Of a stretch of DNA of 64,000 bases, positions 1 to 10,605 are shown piece after piece. Location: contig OZ059900.1 of NCBI GenBank assembly GCA_964057225.1, forward strand, positions 17,127,638 through 17,191,637, given 5' to 3'. The notes beneath the pieces were generated by a model. It did no database searches. It was not told the origin of the DNA and saw only the letters and a list, made by a program, of their open reading frames with translations. Source of the stretch: Auanema rhodensis (lineage: Eukaryota; Nematoda; Chromadorea; Rhabditida; Rhabditidae). The translations under genes were made by a program, and so were the position numbers. Each line of letters begins with the position of its first letter. Within the stretch, counting starts at the first letter, position 1.

Positions 1-1140
1 TTTTTGTTCATATGAGTCGTCAAATGCAACGAATTTCAGCGTGTTACATACTAAAATGAAGCATTTTACATGCTGAACACTAGAAAAATACAAAAACATA
101 GTATTTCCCATGAGAAATATTTTATTATGCTGGAAAACCAGTTTTTGGAAATTTCGCTGTAAACAAGGTTTTGACTTACGATTTCATGTGTTCAAACTCA
201 TGCAATGTCAATGAAACCTAGCTCAAAATTGTTCGTACAACGTCTAGTTCCACTTTCACGACTAAAAAACAGGGGTTAGAAAACTAAGGAAATTAGCATA
301 TTCTGAGGGCACGCCCCTTATGGCTAATATTGATTAAATCGATTTTTGTTCATATGAGTCGTCAAATGCAACGAATTTCAGCGTGTTACATACTAAAATA
401 AAGCATTTTACATGCTGAACACTAGAAAAATACAAAAACACAGTATTTCCCATGAGAAATATTTTATTATGCTGGAAAACCAGTTTTTGGAAATTTCGCT
501 GTAAACAAGGTTTTGACTTACGATTTCATGTGTTCAAACTCATGCAATGTCAATGAAACCCAGCTCAAAATTGTTCGTACAACGACTAGTTCCACTTTCA
601 CGACAAAAAAACAGGGGTTAGAAAATTAAGGAAATTAGCATATTCTGAGGGCACGCCCCTTATGGCTAATATTGATTAAATCGATTTTTGTTCATATGAG
701 TCGTCAAATGCAACGAATTTCAGCGTGTTACATACTAAAATGAAGCATTTTACATGCTGAACACTAGAAAAATACAAAAACACAGTATTTCCCATGAGAA
801 ATATTTTATTATGCTGGAAAACCAGTTTTTGGAAATTTCGCTGTAAACAAGGTTTTGACTTACGATTTCATGTGTTCAAACTCATGCAATGTCAATGAAA
901 CCTAGCTCAAAATTGTTCGTACAACGACTAGTTCCACTTTCACGACAAAAAAACAGGGGTTAGAAAATTAAGGAAATTAGCATATTCTGAGGGCACGCCC
1001 CTTATGGCTAATATTGATTAAATCGATTTTTGTTCATATGAGTCGTCAAATGCAACGAATTTCAGCGTGTTACATACTAAAATGAAGCATTTTACATGCT
1101 GAACACTAGAAAAATACAAAAACACAGTATTTCCCATGAG

Positions 1141-1167
1141 AAATATTTTATTATGCTGGAAAACCAG
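1141..1167. other. Small palindrome and hairpin pair (example in M4)
   Basis: AAATATTT (monomer 115-122) is a perfect 8-bp palindrome. Eight bases downstream CTGG-AAAA-CCAG (130-141) can form a 4-bp stem with an AAAA loop. Copies with the t117+a118 variant (e.g. M35, M44, M50, M80) break the AAATATTT palindrome. The CTGG hairpin is invariant in the copies I read. No function can be assigned. Confidence 0.6.
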
Positions 1168-1317
1168 TTTTTGGAAATTTCGCTGTAAACAAGGTTTTGA
1201 CTTACGATTTCATGTGTTCAAACTCATGCAATGTCAATGAAACCTAGCTCAAAATTGTTCGTACAACGTCTAGTTCCACTTTCACGACAAAAAAACAGGG
1301 GTTAGAAAATTAAGGAA

Positions 1318-1354
1318 ATTAGCATATTCTGAGGGCACGCCCCTTATGGCTAAT
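1318..1354. other. Dyad symmetry around the GC cluster (example in M4)
   Basis: ATTAGC (monomer 292-297) and GCTAAT (323-328) are exact reverse complements. If G322 is bulged, the stem extends inward by ATA with TAT, to nine pairs. Inside it GGG (307-309) can pair with CCC (314-316) around CACG, giving a GC-rich tip in an otherwise AT-rich unit. The element is present in essentially every monomer. The variable C tract (C4, C3T or C5) lies at this tip. A role in protein binding or as a slippage-prone structure is inference. Confidence 0.7.
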
Positions 1355-1361
1355 ATTGATT

Positions 1362-1371
1362 AAATCGATTT
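1362..1371. other. 10-bp palindrome AAATCGATTT at the monomer junction (example M4/M5)
   Basis: The perfect palindrome AAATCGATTT spans monomer positions 336-342 and 1-3 of the next copy and includes ATCGAT. I saw it intact at every junction I checked. It should give one ClaI-type site per monomer and therefore a ladder of about 342 bp in genomic digests, if not blocked by methylation of its CpG. My choice of register at this point is arbitrary and set by the window start. Confidence 0.85.
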
Positions 1372-3765
1372 TTGTTCATATGAGTCGTCAAATGCAACGA
1401 ATTTCAGCGTGTTACATACTAAAATGAAGCATTTTACATGCTGAACACTAGAAAAATACAAAAACACAGTATTTCCCATGAGAAATATTTTATTATGCTG
1501 GAAAACCAGTTTTTGGAAATTTCGCTGTAAACAAGGTTTTGACTTACGATTTCATGTGTTCAAACTCATGCAATGTCAATGAAACCTAGCTCAAAATTGT
1601 TCGTACAACGTCTAGTTCCACTTTCACGACAAAAAAACAGGGGTTAGAAAATTAAGGAAATTAGCATATTCTGAGGGCACGCCCCCTTATGGCTAATATT
1701 GATTAAATCGATTTTTGTTCATATGAGTCGTCAAATGCAACGAATTTCAGCGTGTTACATACTAAAATGAAGCATTTCACATGCTGAACACTAGAAAAAT
1801 ACAAAAACACAGTATTTCAACTGAGAAATATTTTATTATGCTGGAAAACCAGTTTTTGGAAATTTCGCTGTAAACAAGGTTTTGACTTACGATTTCATGT
1901 GTTCAAACTCATGCAATGTCAATGAAACCTAGCTCAAAATTGTTAATACAATGTCTAGTTCCACTTTCACGACAAAAAAACAGGGGTTAGAAAATTAAGG
2001 AAATTAGCATATTCTGAGGGCACGCCCCTTATGGCTAATATTGATTAAATCGATTTTTGTTCATATGAGTCGTCAAATGCAACGAATTTCAGCGTGTTAC
2101 ATACTAAAATGAAGCATTTTACATGCTGAACACTAGAAAAATACAAAAACACAGTATTTCCCATGAGAAATATTTTATTATGCTGGAAAACCAGTTTTTG
2201 GAAATTTCGCTGTAAACAAGGTTTTGACTTACGATTTCATGTGTTCAAACTCATGCAATGTCATTGAAACCTAGCTCAAAATTGTTCGTACAACGTCTGG
2301 TTCCACTTTCACGACAAAAAAACAGGGGTTAGAAAATTAAGGAAATTAGCATATTCTGAGGGCACGCCCCTTATGGCTAATATTGATTAAATCGATTTTT
2401 GTTCATATGAGTCGTCAAATGCAACGAATTTCAGCGTGTTACATACTAAAATGAAGCATTTTACATGCTGAACACTAGAAAAATACAAAAACACAGTATT
2501 TCCCATGAGAAATATTTTATTATGCTGGAAAACCAGTTTTTGGAAATTTCGCTGTAAACAAGGTTTTGACTTACGATTTCATGTGTTCAAACTCATGCAA
2601 TGTCAATGAAACCTAGCTCAAAATTGTTCGTACAACGTCTAGTTCCACTTTCACGACAAAAAAACAGGGGTTAGAAAATTAAGGAAATTAGCATATTCTG
2701 AGGGCACGCCCCCTTATGGCTAATATTGATTAAATCGATTTTTGTTCATATGAGTCGTCAAATGCAACGAATTTCAGCGTGTTACATACTAAAATGAAGC
2801 ATTTTACATGCTGAACACTAGAAAAATACAAAAACACAGTATTTCCCATGAGAAATATTTTATTATGCTGGAAAACCAGTTTTTGGAAATTTCGCTGTAA
2901 ACAAGGTTTTGACTTACGATTTCATGTGTTCAAACTCATGCAATGTCAATGAAACCTAGCTCAAAATTGTTAATACAATGTCTAGTTCCACTTTCACGAC
3001 AAAAAAACAGGGGTTAGAAAATTAAGGAAATTAGCATATTCTGAGGGCACGCCCCTTATGGCTAATATTGATTAAATCGATTTTTGTTCATATGAGTCGT
3101 CAAATGCAACGAATTTCAGCGTGTTACATACTAAAATGAAGCATTTTACATGCTGAACACTAGAAAAGTACAAAAACACAGTATTTCCCATGAGAAATAT
3201 TTTATTATGCTGGAAAACCAGTTTTTGGAAATTTCGCTGTAAACAAGGTTTTGACTTACGATTTCATGTGTTCAAACTCATGCAATGTCAATGAAACCTA
3301 GCTCAAAATTGTTCGTACAACGTCTGGTTCCACTTTCACGACAAAAAAACAGGGGTTAGAAAATTAAGGAAATTAGCATATTCTGAGGGCACGCCCCTTA
3401 TGGCTAATATTGATTAAATCGATTTTTGTTCATATGAGTCGTCAAATGCAACGAATTTCAGCGTGTTACATACTAAAATGAAGCATTTTACATGCTGAAC
3501 ACTAGAAAAATACAAAAACACAGTATTTCCCATGAGAAATATTTTATTATGCTGGAAAACCAGTTTTTGGAAATTTCGCTGTAAACAAGGTTTTGACTTA
3601 CGATTTCATGTGTTCAAACTCATGCAATGTCAATGAAACCTAGCTCAAAATTGTTCGTACAACGTCTAGTTCCACTTTCACGACAAAAAAACAGGGGTTA
3701 GAAAATTAAGGAAATTAGCATATTCTGAGGGCACGCCCCCTTATGGCTAATATTGATTAAATCGA
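1369..3765. repeat. 3-monomer higher-order repeat [C5, AA-type, g246], M5-M11
   Basis: A trimer of 1027 bp occurs twice and restarts a third time: C5 copy (343 bp), AA-type copy, then G-type copy with g246 (TCTGG). Units are 1369-2395 and 2396-3422, followed by a third C5 copy at 3423-3765. M6 adds c67 and a private three-base change at 1819-1821 (CCCATGAG to CAACTGAG). M7 has a private T (GTCATTG) and M10 a private G (AAAGTAC). No C-type copy is involved. This is a short higher-order unit produced by local duplication. Confidence 0.85.
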
Positions 3766-4791
3766 TTTTTGTTCATATGAGTCGTCAAATGCAACGAATT
3801 TCAGCGTGTTACATACTAAAATGAAGCATTTTACATGCTGAACACTAGAAAAATACAAAAACACAGTAATACCCATGAGAAATATTTTATTATGCTGGAA
3901 AACCAGTTTTTGGAAATTTCGCTGTAAACAAGGTTTTGACTTACGATTTCATGTGTTCAAACTCATGCAATGTCAATGAAACCTAGCTCAAAATTGTTCG
4001 TACAACGTCTAGTTCCACTTTCACGACAAAAAAACAGGGGTTAGAAAATTAAGGAAATTAGCATATTCTGAGGGCACGCCCCTTATGGCTAATATTGATT
4101 AAATCGATTTTTGTTCATATGAGTCGTCAAATGCAACGAATTTCAGCGTGTTACATACTAAAATGAAGCATTTTACATGCTGAACACTAGAAAAATACAA
4201 AAACACAGTATTTCCCATGAGAAATATTTTATTATGCTGGAAAACCAGTTTTTGGAAATTTCGCTGTAAACAAGGTTTTGACTTACGATTTCATGTGTTC
4301 AAACTCATGCAATGTCAATGAAACCCAGCTCAAAATTGTTCGTACAACGTCTAGTTCCACTTTCACGACAAAAAAACAGGGGTTAGAAAATTAAGGAAAT
4401 TAGCATATTCTGAGGGCACGCCCCTTATGGCTAATATTGATTAAATCGATTTTTGTTCATATGAGTCGTCAAATGCAACGAATTTCAGCGTGTTACATAC
4501 TAAAATGAAGCATTTTACGTGCTGAACACTAGAAAAATACAAAAACACAGTATTTCCCATGAGAAATATTTTATTATGCTGGAAAACCAGTTTTTGGAAA
4601 TTTCGCTGTAAACAAGGTTTTGACTTACGATTTCATGTGTTCAAACTCATGCAATGTCAATGAAACCTAGCTCAAAATTGTTCGTACAACGTCTAGTTCC
4701 ACTTTCACGACAAAAAAACAGGGGTTAGAAAATTAAGGAAATTGGCATATTCTGAGGGCACGCCCCTTATGGCTAATATTGATTAAATCGA
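3766..4791. repeat. Array block M12-M14, G-type
   Basis: M12 (3766) carries a104+a106 with G at 235. M13 (4108) carries c219. M14 (4450) has two private changes, ACGTGCT near position 70 and ATTGGC near 295. This is the last block before the first C-type copies. Confidence 0.88.
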
Positions 4792-7185
4792 TTTTTGTTC
4801 ATATGAGTCGTCAAATGCAACGAATTTCAGCGTGTTACATACTAAAATGAAGCATTTTACATGCTGAACACTAGAAAAATACAAAAACACAGTATTTCCC
4901 ATGAGAAATATTTTATTATGCTGGAAAACCAGTTTTTGGAAATTTCGCTGTAAACAAGGTTTTGACTTACGATTTCATGTGTTCAAACTCATGCAATGTC
5001 AATGAAACCCAGCTCAAAATTGTTCGTACAACGTCTAGTTCCACTTTCACGACAAAAAAACAGGGGTTAGAAAATTAAGGAAATTAGCATATTCTGAGGG
5101 CACGCCCCTTATGGCTAATATTGATTAAATCGATTTTTGTTCATATGAGTCGTCAAATGCAACGAATTTCAGCGTGTTACATACTAAAATGAAGCATTTT
5201 ACATGCTGAACACTAGAAAAATACAAAAACACAGTATTTCCCATGAGAAATATTTTATTATGCTGGAAAACCAGTTTTTGGAAATTTCGCTGTAAACAAG
5301 GTTTTGACTTACGATTTCATGTGTTCAAACTCATGCAATGTCAATGAAACCTAGCTCAAAATTGTTCGTACAACGTCTAGTTCCACTTTCACGACAAAAA
5401 AACAGGGGTTAGAAAATTAAGGAAATTAGCATATTCTGAGGGCACGCCCCTTATGGCTAATATTGATTAAATCGATTTTTGTTCATATGAGTCGTCAAAT
5501 GCAACGAATTTCAGCGTGTTACATACTAAAATGAAGCATTTTACATGCTGAACACTAGAAAAATACAAAAACACAGTATTTCCCATGAGAAATATTTTAT
5601 TATGCTGGAAAACCAGTTTTTGAAAATATCGCTGTAAACAAGGTTTTGACTTACGATTTCATGTGTTCAAACTCATGCAATGTCAATGAAACCTAGCTCA
5701 AAATTGTTCCTACAACGTCTAGTTCCACTTTCACGACAAAAAAACAGGGGTTAGAAAATTAAGGAAATTAGCATATTCTGAGGGCACGCCCCTTATGGCT
5801 AATATTGATTAAATCGATTTTTGTTCATATGAGTCGTCAAATGCAACGAATTTCAGCGTGTTACATACTAAAATGAAGCATTTTACATGCTGAACACTAG
5901 AAAAATACAAAAACACAGTATTTCCCATGAGAAATATTTTATTATGCTGGAAAACCAGTTTTTGGAAATTTCGCTGTAAACAAGGTTTTGACTTACGATT
6001 TCATGTGTTCAAACTCATGCAATGTCAATGAAACCTAGCTCAAAATTGTTCGTACAACGTCTAGTTCCACTTTCACGACAAAAAAACAGGGGTTAGAAAA
6101 TTAAGGAAATTAGCATATTCTGAGGGCACGCCCCTTATGGCTAATATTGATTAAATCGATTTTTGTTCATATGAGTCGTCAAATGCAACGAATTTCAGCG
6201 TGTTACATACTAAAATGAAGCATTTTACATGCTGAACACTAGAAAAATACAAAAACACGGTATTTCCCATGAGAAATATTTTATTATGCTGGAAAACCAG
6301 TTTTTGAAAATATCGCTGTAAACAAGGTTTTGACTTACGATTTCATGTGTTCAAACTCATGCAATGTCAATGAAACCTAGCTCAAAATTGTTCCTACAAC
6401 GTCTAGTTCCACTTTCACGACAAAAAAACAGGGGTTAGAAAATTAAAGAAATTAGCATATTCTGAGGGCACGCCCCTTATGGCTAATATTGATTAAATCG
6501 ATTTTTGTTCATATGAGTCGTCAAATGCAACGAATTTCAGCGTGTTACATACTAAAATGAAGCATTTTACATGCTGAACACTAGAAAAATACAAAAACAC
6601 AGTATTTCCCATGAGAAATATTTTATTATGCTGGAAAACCAGTTTTTGGAAGTTTCGCTGTAAACAAGGTTTTGACTTACGATTTCATGTGTTCAAACTC
6701 ATGCAATGTCAATGAAACCTAGCTCAAAATTGTTCCTACAACGTCTAGTTCCACTTTCACGACAAAAAAACAGGGGTTAGAAAATTAAGGAAATTAGCAT
6801 ATTCTGAGGGCACGCCCTTTATGGCTAATATTGATTAAATCGATTTTTGTTCATATGAGTCGTCAAATGCAACGAATTTCAGCGTGTTACATACTAAAAT
6901 GAAGCATTTCACATGCTGAACACTAGAAAAATACAAAAACACAGTATTTCCCATGAGAAATATTTTATTATGCTGGAAAACCAGTTTTTGGAAATTTCGC
7001 TGTAAACAAGGTTTTGACTTACGATTTCATGTGTTCAAACTCATGCAATGTCAATGAAACCTAGCTCAAAATTGTTCGTACAACGTCTAGTTCCACTTTC
7101 ACGACAAAAAAACAGGGGTTAGAAAATTAAGGAAATTAGCATATTCTGAGGGCACGCCCCTTATGGCTAATATTGATTAAATCGA
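4792..7185. repeat. 7-monomer block, first copy (M15-M21)
   Basis: The order is c219; consensus; a148+a153 C-type C4; consensus; a148+a153 C-type C4; C-type C3T; c67 G-type. The same order recurs at 18814-21207, exactly 14022 bp (41 x 342) downstream. M17 at 5476 is the first C-type copy of the window. Private changes here are a CACGG and an AAAGAAA in M19 (6160) and GAAGTTT in M20 (6502), so the two blocks have diverged slightly since duplication. Confidence 0.85.
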
Positions 7186-7869
7186 TTTTTGTTCATATGA
7201 GTCGTCAAATGCAACGAATTTCAGCGTGTTACATACTAAAATGAAGCATTTTACATGCTGAACACTAGAAAAATACAAAAACACAGTAATACCCATGAGA
7301 AATATTTTATTATGCTGGAAAACCAGTTTTTGGAAATTTCGCTGTAAACAAGGTTTTGACTTACGATTTCATGTGTTCAAACTCATGCAATGTCAATGAA
7401 ACCTAGCTCAAAATTGTTCGTACAACGTCTAGTTCCACTTTCACGACAAAAAAACAGGGGTTAGAAAATTAAGGAAATTAGCATATTCTGAGGGCACGCC
7501 CCTTATGGCTAATATTGATTAAATCGATTTTTGTTCATATGAGTCGTCAAATGCAACGAATTTCAGCGTGTTACATACTAAAATGAAGCATTTTACATGC
7601 TGAACACTAGAAAAATACAAAAACACAGTAATACCCATGAGAAATATTTTATTATGCTGGAAAACCAGTTTTTGGAAATTTCGCTGTAAACAAGGTTTTG
7701 ACTTACGATTTCATGTGTTCAAACTCATGCAATGTCAATGAAACCTAGCTCAAAATTGTTAATACAATGTCTAGTTCCACTTTCAGGACAAAAAAACAGG
7801 GGTTAGAAAATTAAGGAAATTAGCATATTCTGAGGGCACGCCCTTTATGGCTAATATTGATTAAATCGA
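7186..7869. repeat. a104+a106 pair M22-M23, second copy AA-type
   Basis: Two consecutive copies carry a104+a106. The first is G-type C4. The second is AA-type with C3T and a rare G in TTTCAGGAC. The rare CAGGAC variant is shared only with M74 (24970), where the copy is also a104+a106, AA-type and C3T, so M23 and M74 are probably descendants of one copy. Confidence 0.85.
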
Positions 7870-10605
7870 TTTTTGTTCATATGAGTCGTCAAATGCAACG
7901 AATTTCAGCGTGTTACATACTAAAATGAAGCATTTTACATGCTGAACACTAGAAAAATACAAAAACACAGTATTTCCCATGAGAAATATTTTATTATGCT
8001 GGAAAACCAGTTTTTGGAAATTTCGCTGTAAACAAGGTTTTGACTTACGATTTCATGTGTTCAAACTCATGCAATGTCAATGAAACCTAGCTCAAAATTG
8101 TTCGTACAACGTCTAGTTCCACTTTCACGACTAAAAAACAGGGGTTAGAAAATTAAGGAAATTAGCATATTCTGAGGGCACGCCCCTTATGGCTAATATT
8201 GATTAAATCGATTTTTGTTCATATGAGTCGTCAAATGCAACGAATTTCAGCGTGTTACATACTAAAATGAAGCATTTTACATGCTGAACACTAGAAAAAT
8301 ACAAAAACACAGTATTTCCCATGAGAAATATTTTATTATGCTGGAAAACCAGTTTTTGGAAATTTCGCTGTAAACAAGGTTTTGACTTACGATTTCATGT
8401 GTTCAAACTCATGCAATGTCAATGAAACCCAGCTCAAAATTGTTCGTACAACGTCTAGTTCCACTTTCACGACAAAAAAACAGGGGTTAGAAAATTAAGG
8501 AAATTAGCATATTCTGAGGGCACGCCCCTTATGGCTAATATTGATTAAATCGATTTTTGTTCATATGAGTCGTCAAATGCAACGAATTTCAGCGTGTTAC
8601 ATACTAAAATGAAGCATTTTACATGCTGAACACTAGAAAAATACAAAAACACAGTATTTCCCATGAGAAATATTTTATTATGCTGGAAAACCAGTTTTTG
8701 GAAATTTCGCTGTAAACAAGGTTTTGACTTACGATTTCATGTGTTCAAACTCATGCAATGTCAATGAAACCTAGCTCAAAATTGTTCGTACAACGTCTAG
8801 TTCCACTTTCACGACAAAAAAACAGGGGTTAGAAAATTAAGGAAATTAGCATATTCTGAGGGCACGCCCCTTATGGCTAATATTGATTAAATCGATTTTT
8901 GTTCATATGAGTCGTCAAATGCAACGAATTTCAGCGTGTTACATACTAAAATGAAGCATTTTACATGCTGAACACTAGAAAAATACAAAAACACAGTATT
9001 TCCCATGAGAAATATTTTATTATGCTGGAAAACCAGTTTTTGAAAATTTCGCTGTAAACAAGGTTTTGACTTACGATTTCATGTGTTCAAACTCATGCAA
9101 TGTCAATGAAACCTAGCTCAAAATTGTTCCTACAACGTCTAGTTCCACTTTCACGACAAAAAAACAGGGGTTAGAAAATTAAGGAAATTAGCATATTCTG
9201 AGGGCACGCCCTTTATGGCTAATATTGATTAAATCGATTTTTGTTCATATGAGTCGTCAAATGCAACGAATTTCAGCGTGTTACATACTAAAATGAAGCA
9301 TTTTACATGCTGAACACTAGAAAAATACAAAAACACAGTATTTCCCATGAGAAATATTTTATTATGCTGGAAAACCAGTTTTTGGAAATTTCGCTGTAAA
9401 CAAGGTTTTGACTTACGATTTCATGTGTTCAAACTCATGCAATGTCAATGAAACCTAGCTCAAAATTGTTCGTACAACGTCTAGTTCCACTTTCACGACT
9501 AAAAAACAGGGGTTAGAAAATTAAGGAAATTAGCATATTCTGAGGGCACGCCCCTTATGGCTAATATTGATTAAATCGATTTTTGTTCATATGAGTCGTC
9601 AAATGCAACGAATTTCAGCGTGTTACATACTAAAATGAAGCATTTTACATGCTGAACACTAGAAAAATACAAAAACACAGTATTTCCCATGAGAAATATT
9701 TTATTATGCTGGAAAACCAGTTTTTGGAAATTTCGCTGTAAACAAGGTTTTGACTTACGATTTCATGTGTTCAAACTCATGCAATGTCAATGAAACCCAG
9801 CTCAAAATTGTTCGTACAACGTCTAGTTCCACTTTCACGACAAAAAAACAGGGGTTAGAAAATTAAGGAAATTAGCATATTCTGAGGGCACGCCCCTTAT
9901 GGCTAATATTGATTAAATCGATTTTTGTTCATATGAGTCGTCAAATGCAACGAATTTCAGCGTGTTACATACTAAAATGAAGCATTTTACATGCTGAACA
10001 CTAGAAAAATACAAAAACACAGTATTTCCCATGAGAAATATTTTATTATGCTGGAAAACCAGTTTTTGGAAATTTCGCTGTAAACAAGGTTTTGACTTAC
10101 GATTTCATGTGTTCAAACTCATGCAATGTCAATGAAACCTAGCTCAAAATTGTTCGTACAACGTCTAGTTCCACTTTCACGACAAAAAAACAGGGGTTAG
10201 AAAATTAAGGAAATTAGCATATTCTGAGGGCACGCCCCTTATGGCTAATATTGATTAAATCGATTTTTGTTCATATGAGTCGTCAAATGCAACGAATTTC
10301 AGCGTGTTACATACTAAAATGAAGCATTTTACATGCTGAACACTAGAAAAATACAAAAACACAGTATTTCCCATGAGAAATATTTTATTATGCTGGAAAA
10401 CCAGTTTTTGAAAATTTCGCTGTAAACAAGGTTTTGACTTACGATTTCATGTGTTCAAACTCATGCAATGTCAATGAAACCTAGCTCAAAATTGTTCCTA
10501 CAACGTCTAGTTCCACTTTCACGACAAAAAAACAGGGGTTAGAAAATTAAGGAAATTAGCATATTCTGAGGGCACGCCCTTTATGGCTAATATTGATTAA
10601 ATCGA
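7870..10605. repeat. 4-monomer higher-order repeat, two units (M24-M31)
   Basis: The unit is t263 G-type; c219 G-type; consensus G-type; a148 C-type C3T. It occurs at 7870-9237 and 9238-10605 (1368 bp each), with no difference that I could see between the two units. This indicates a recent tandem duplication of four monomers. Confidence 0.88.

Larger units (their letters stand above)
1..1368. repeat. Array block M1-M4, G-type only
   Basis: Four G-type copies. M1 has t263, a private T at about position 99 (ACATAGT) and a private C near 284 (AAACTAAGG). M2 combines a58 (AAATAAAG), c219 and a243. M3 has a243. M4 is consensus. The a58 variant otherwise appears only at 54386 (M160) and 61570 (M181), in both cases close to a t263 copy as here. 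That links the left edge to the right-hand duplicated block. Confidence 0.9.
1027..1368 (+). repeat. Representative consensus G-type monomer (M4)
   Basis: This copy carries none of the recurrent variants and serves as the reference monomer. In order it holds: a T-run at the boundary; CATATG at positions 9-14; the variable stretch ACATACT at 46-52; an A-rich stretch with CAAAAACAC at about 91-99; AAATATTT at 115-122; CTGGAAAACCAG at 130-141; TTTCGCTG at 152-159; the diagnostic TTCGTAC at 232-238; TCTAG at 243-247; a seven-A run at 263-269; and the GC cluster GGGCACGCCCC at 307-317. There are ten CpG dinucleotides in 342 bp. CAAAA-type pentanucleotides occur three times; such motifs are often noted in plant satellites. 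I found no convincing ancestral half-unit, although 342 is twice 171. The strand shown is simply that of the given sequence. Confidence 0.95.

Noticed and set aside
1177-1194. CENP-B box-like match (TTCG-N4-A-N2-CAAG, monomer 153-167)
   Set aside because: Seven of nine core bases match, but about one such match is expected by chance in both strands of a 342-bp unit. The essential CGGG is absent and a148+a153 copies lose TTCG.
1258-1290. tRNA or SINE-like B box near GTTCG/GGTTCC
   Set aside because: Only a few bases match, there is no A box at suitable distance and no cloverleaf.
1295-1310. Telomere-like GGGGTTAG motif
   Set aside because: It occurs once per monomer, is not repeated in tandem and is followed by unrelated sequence.
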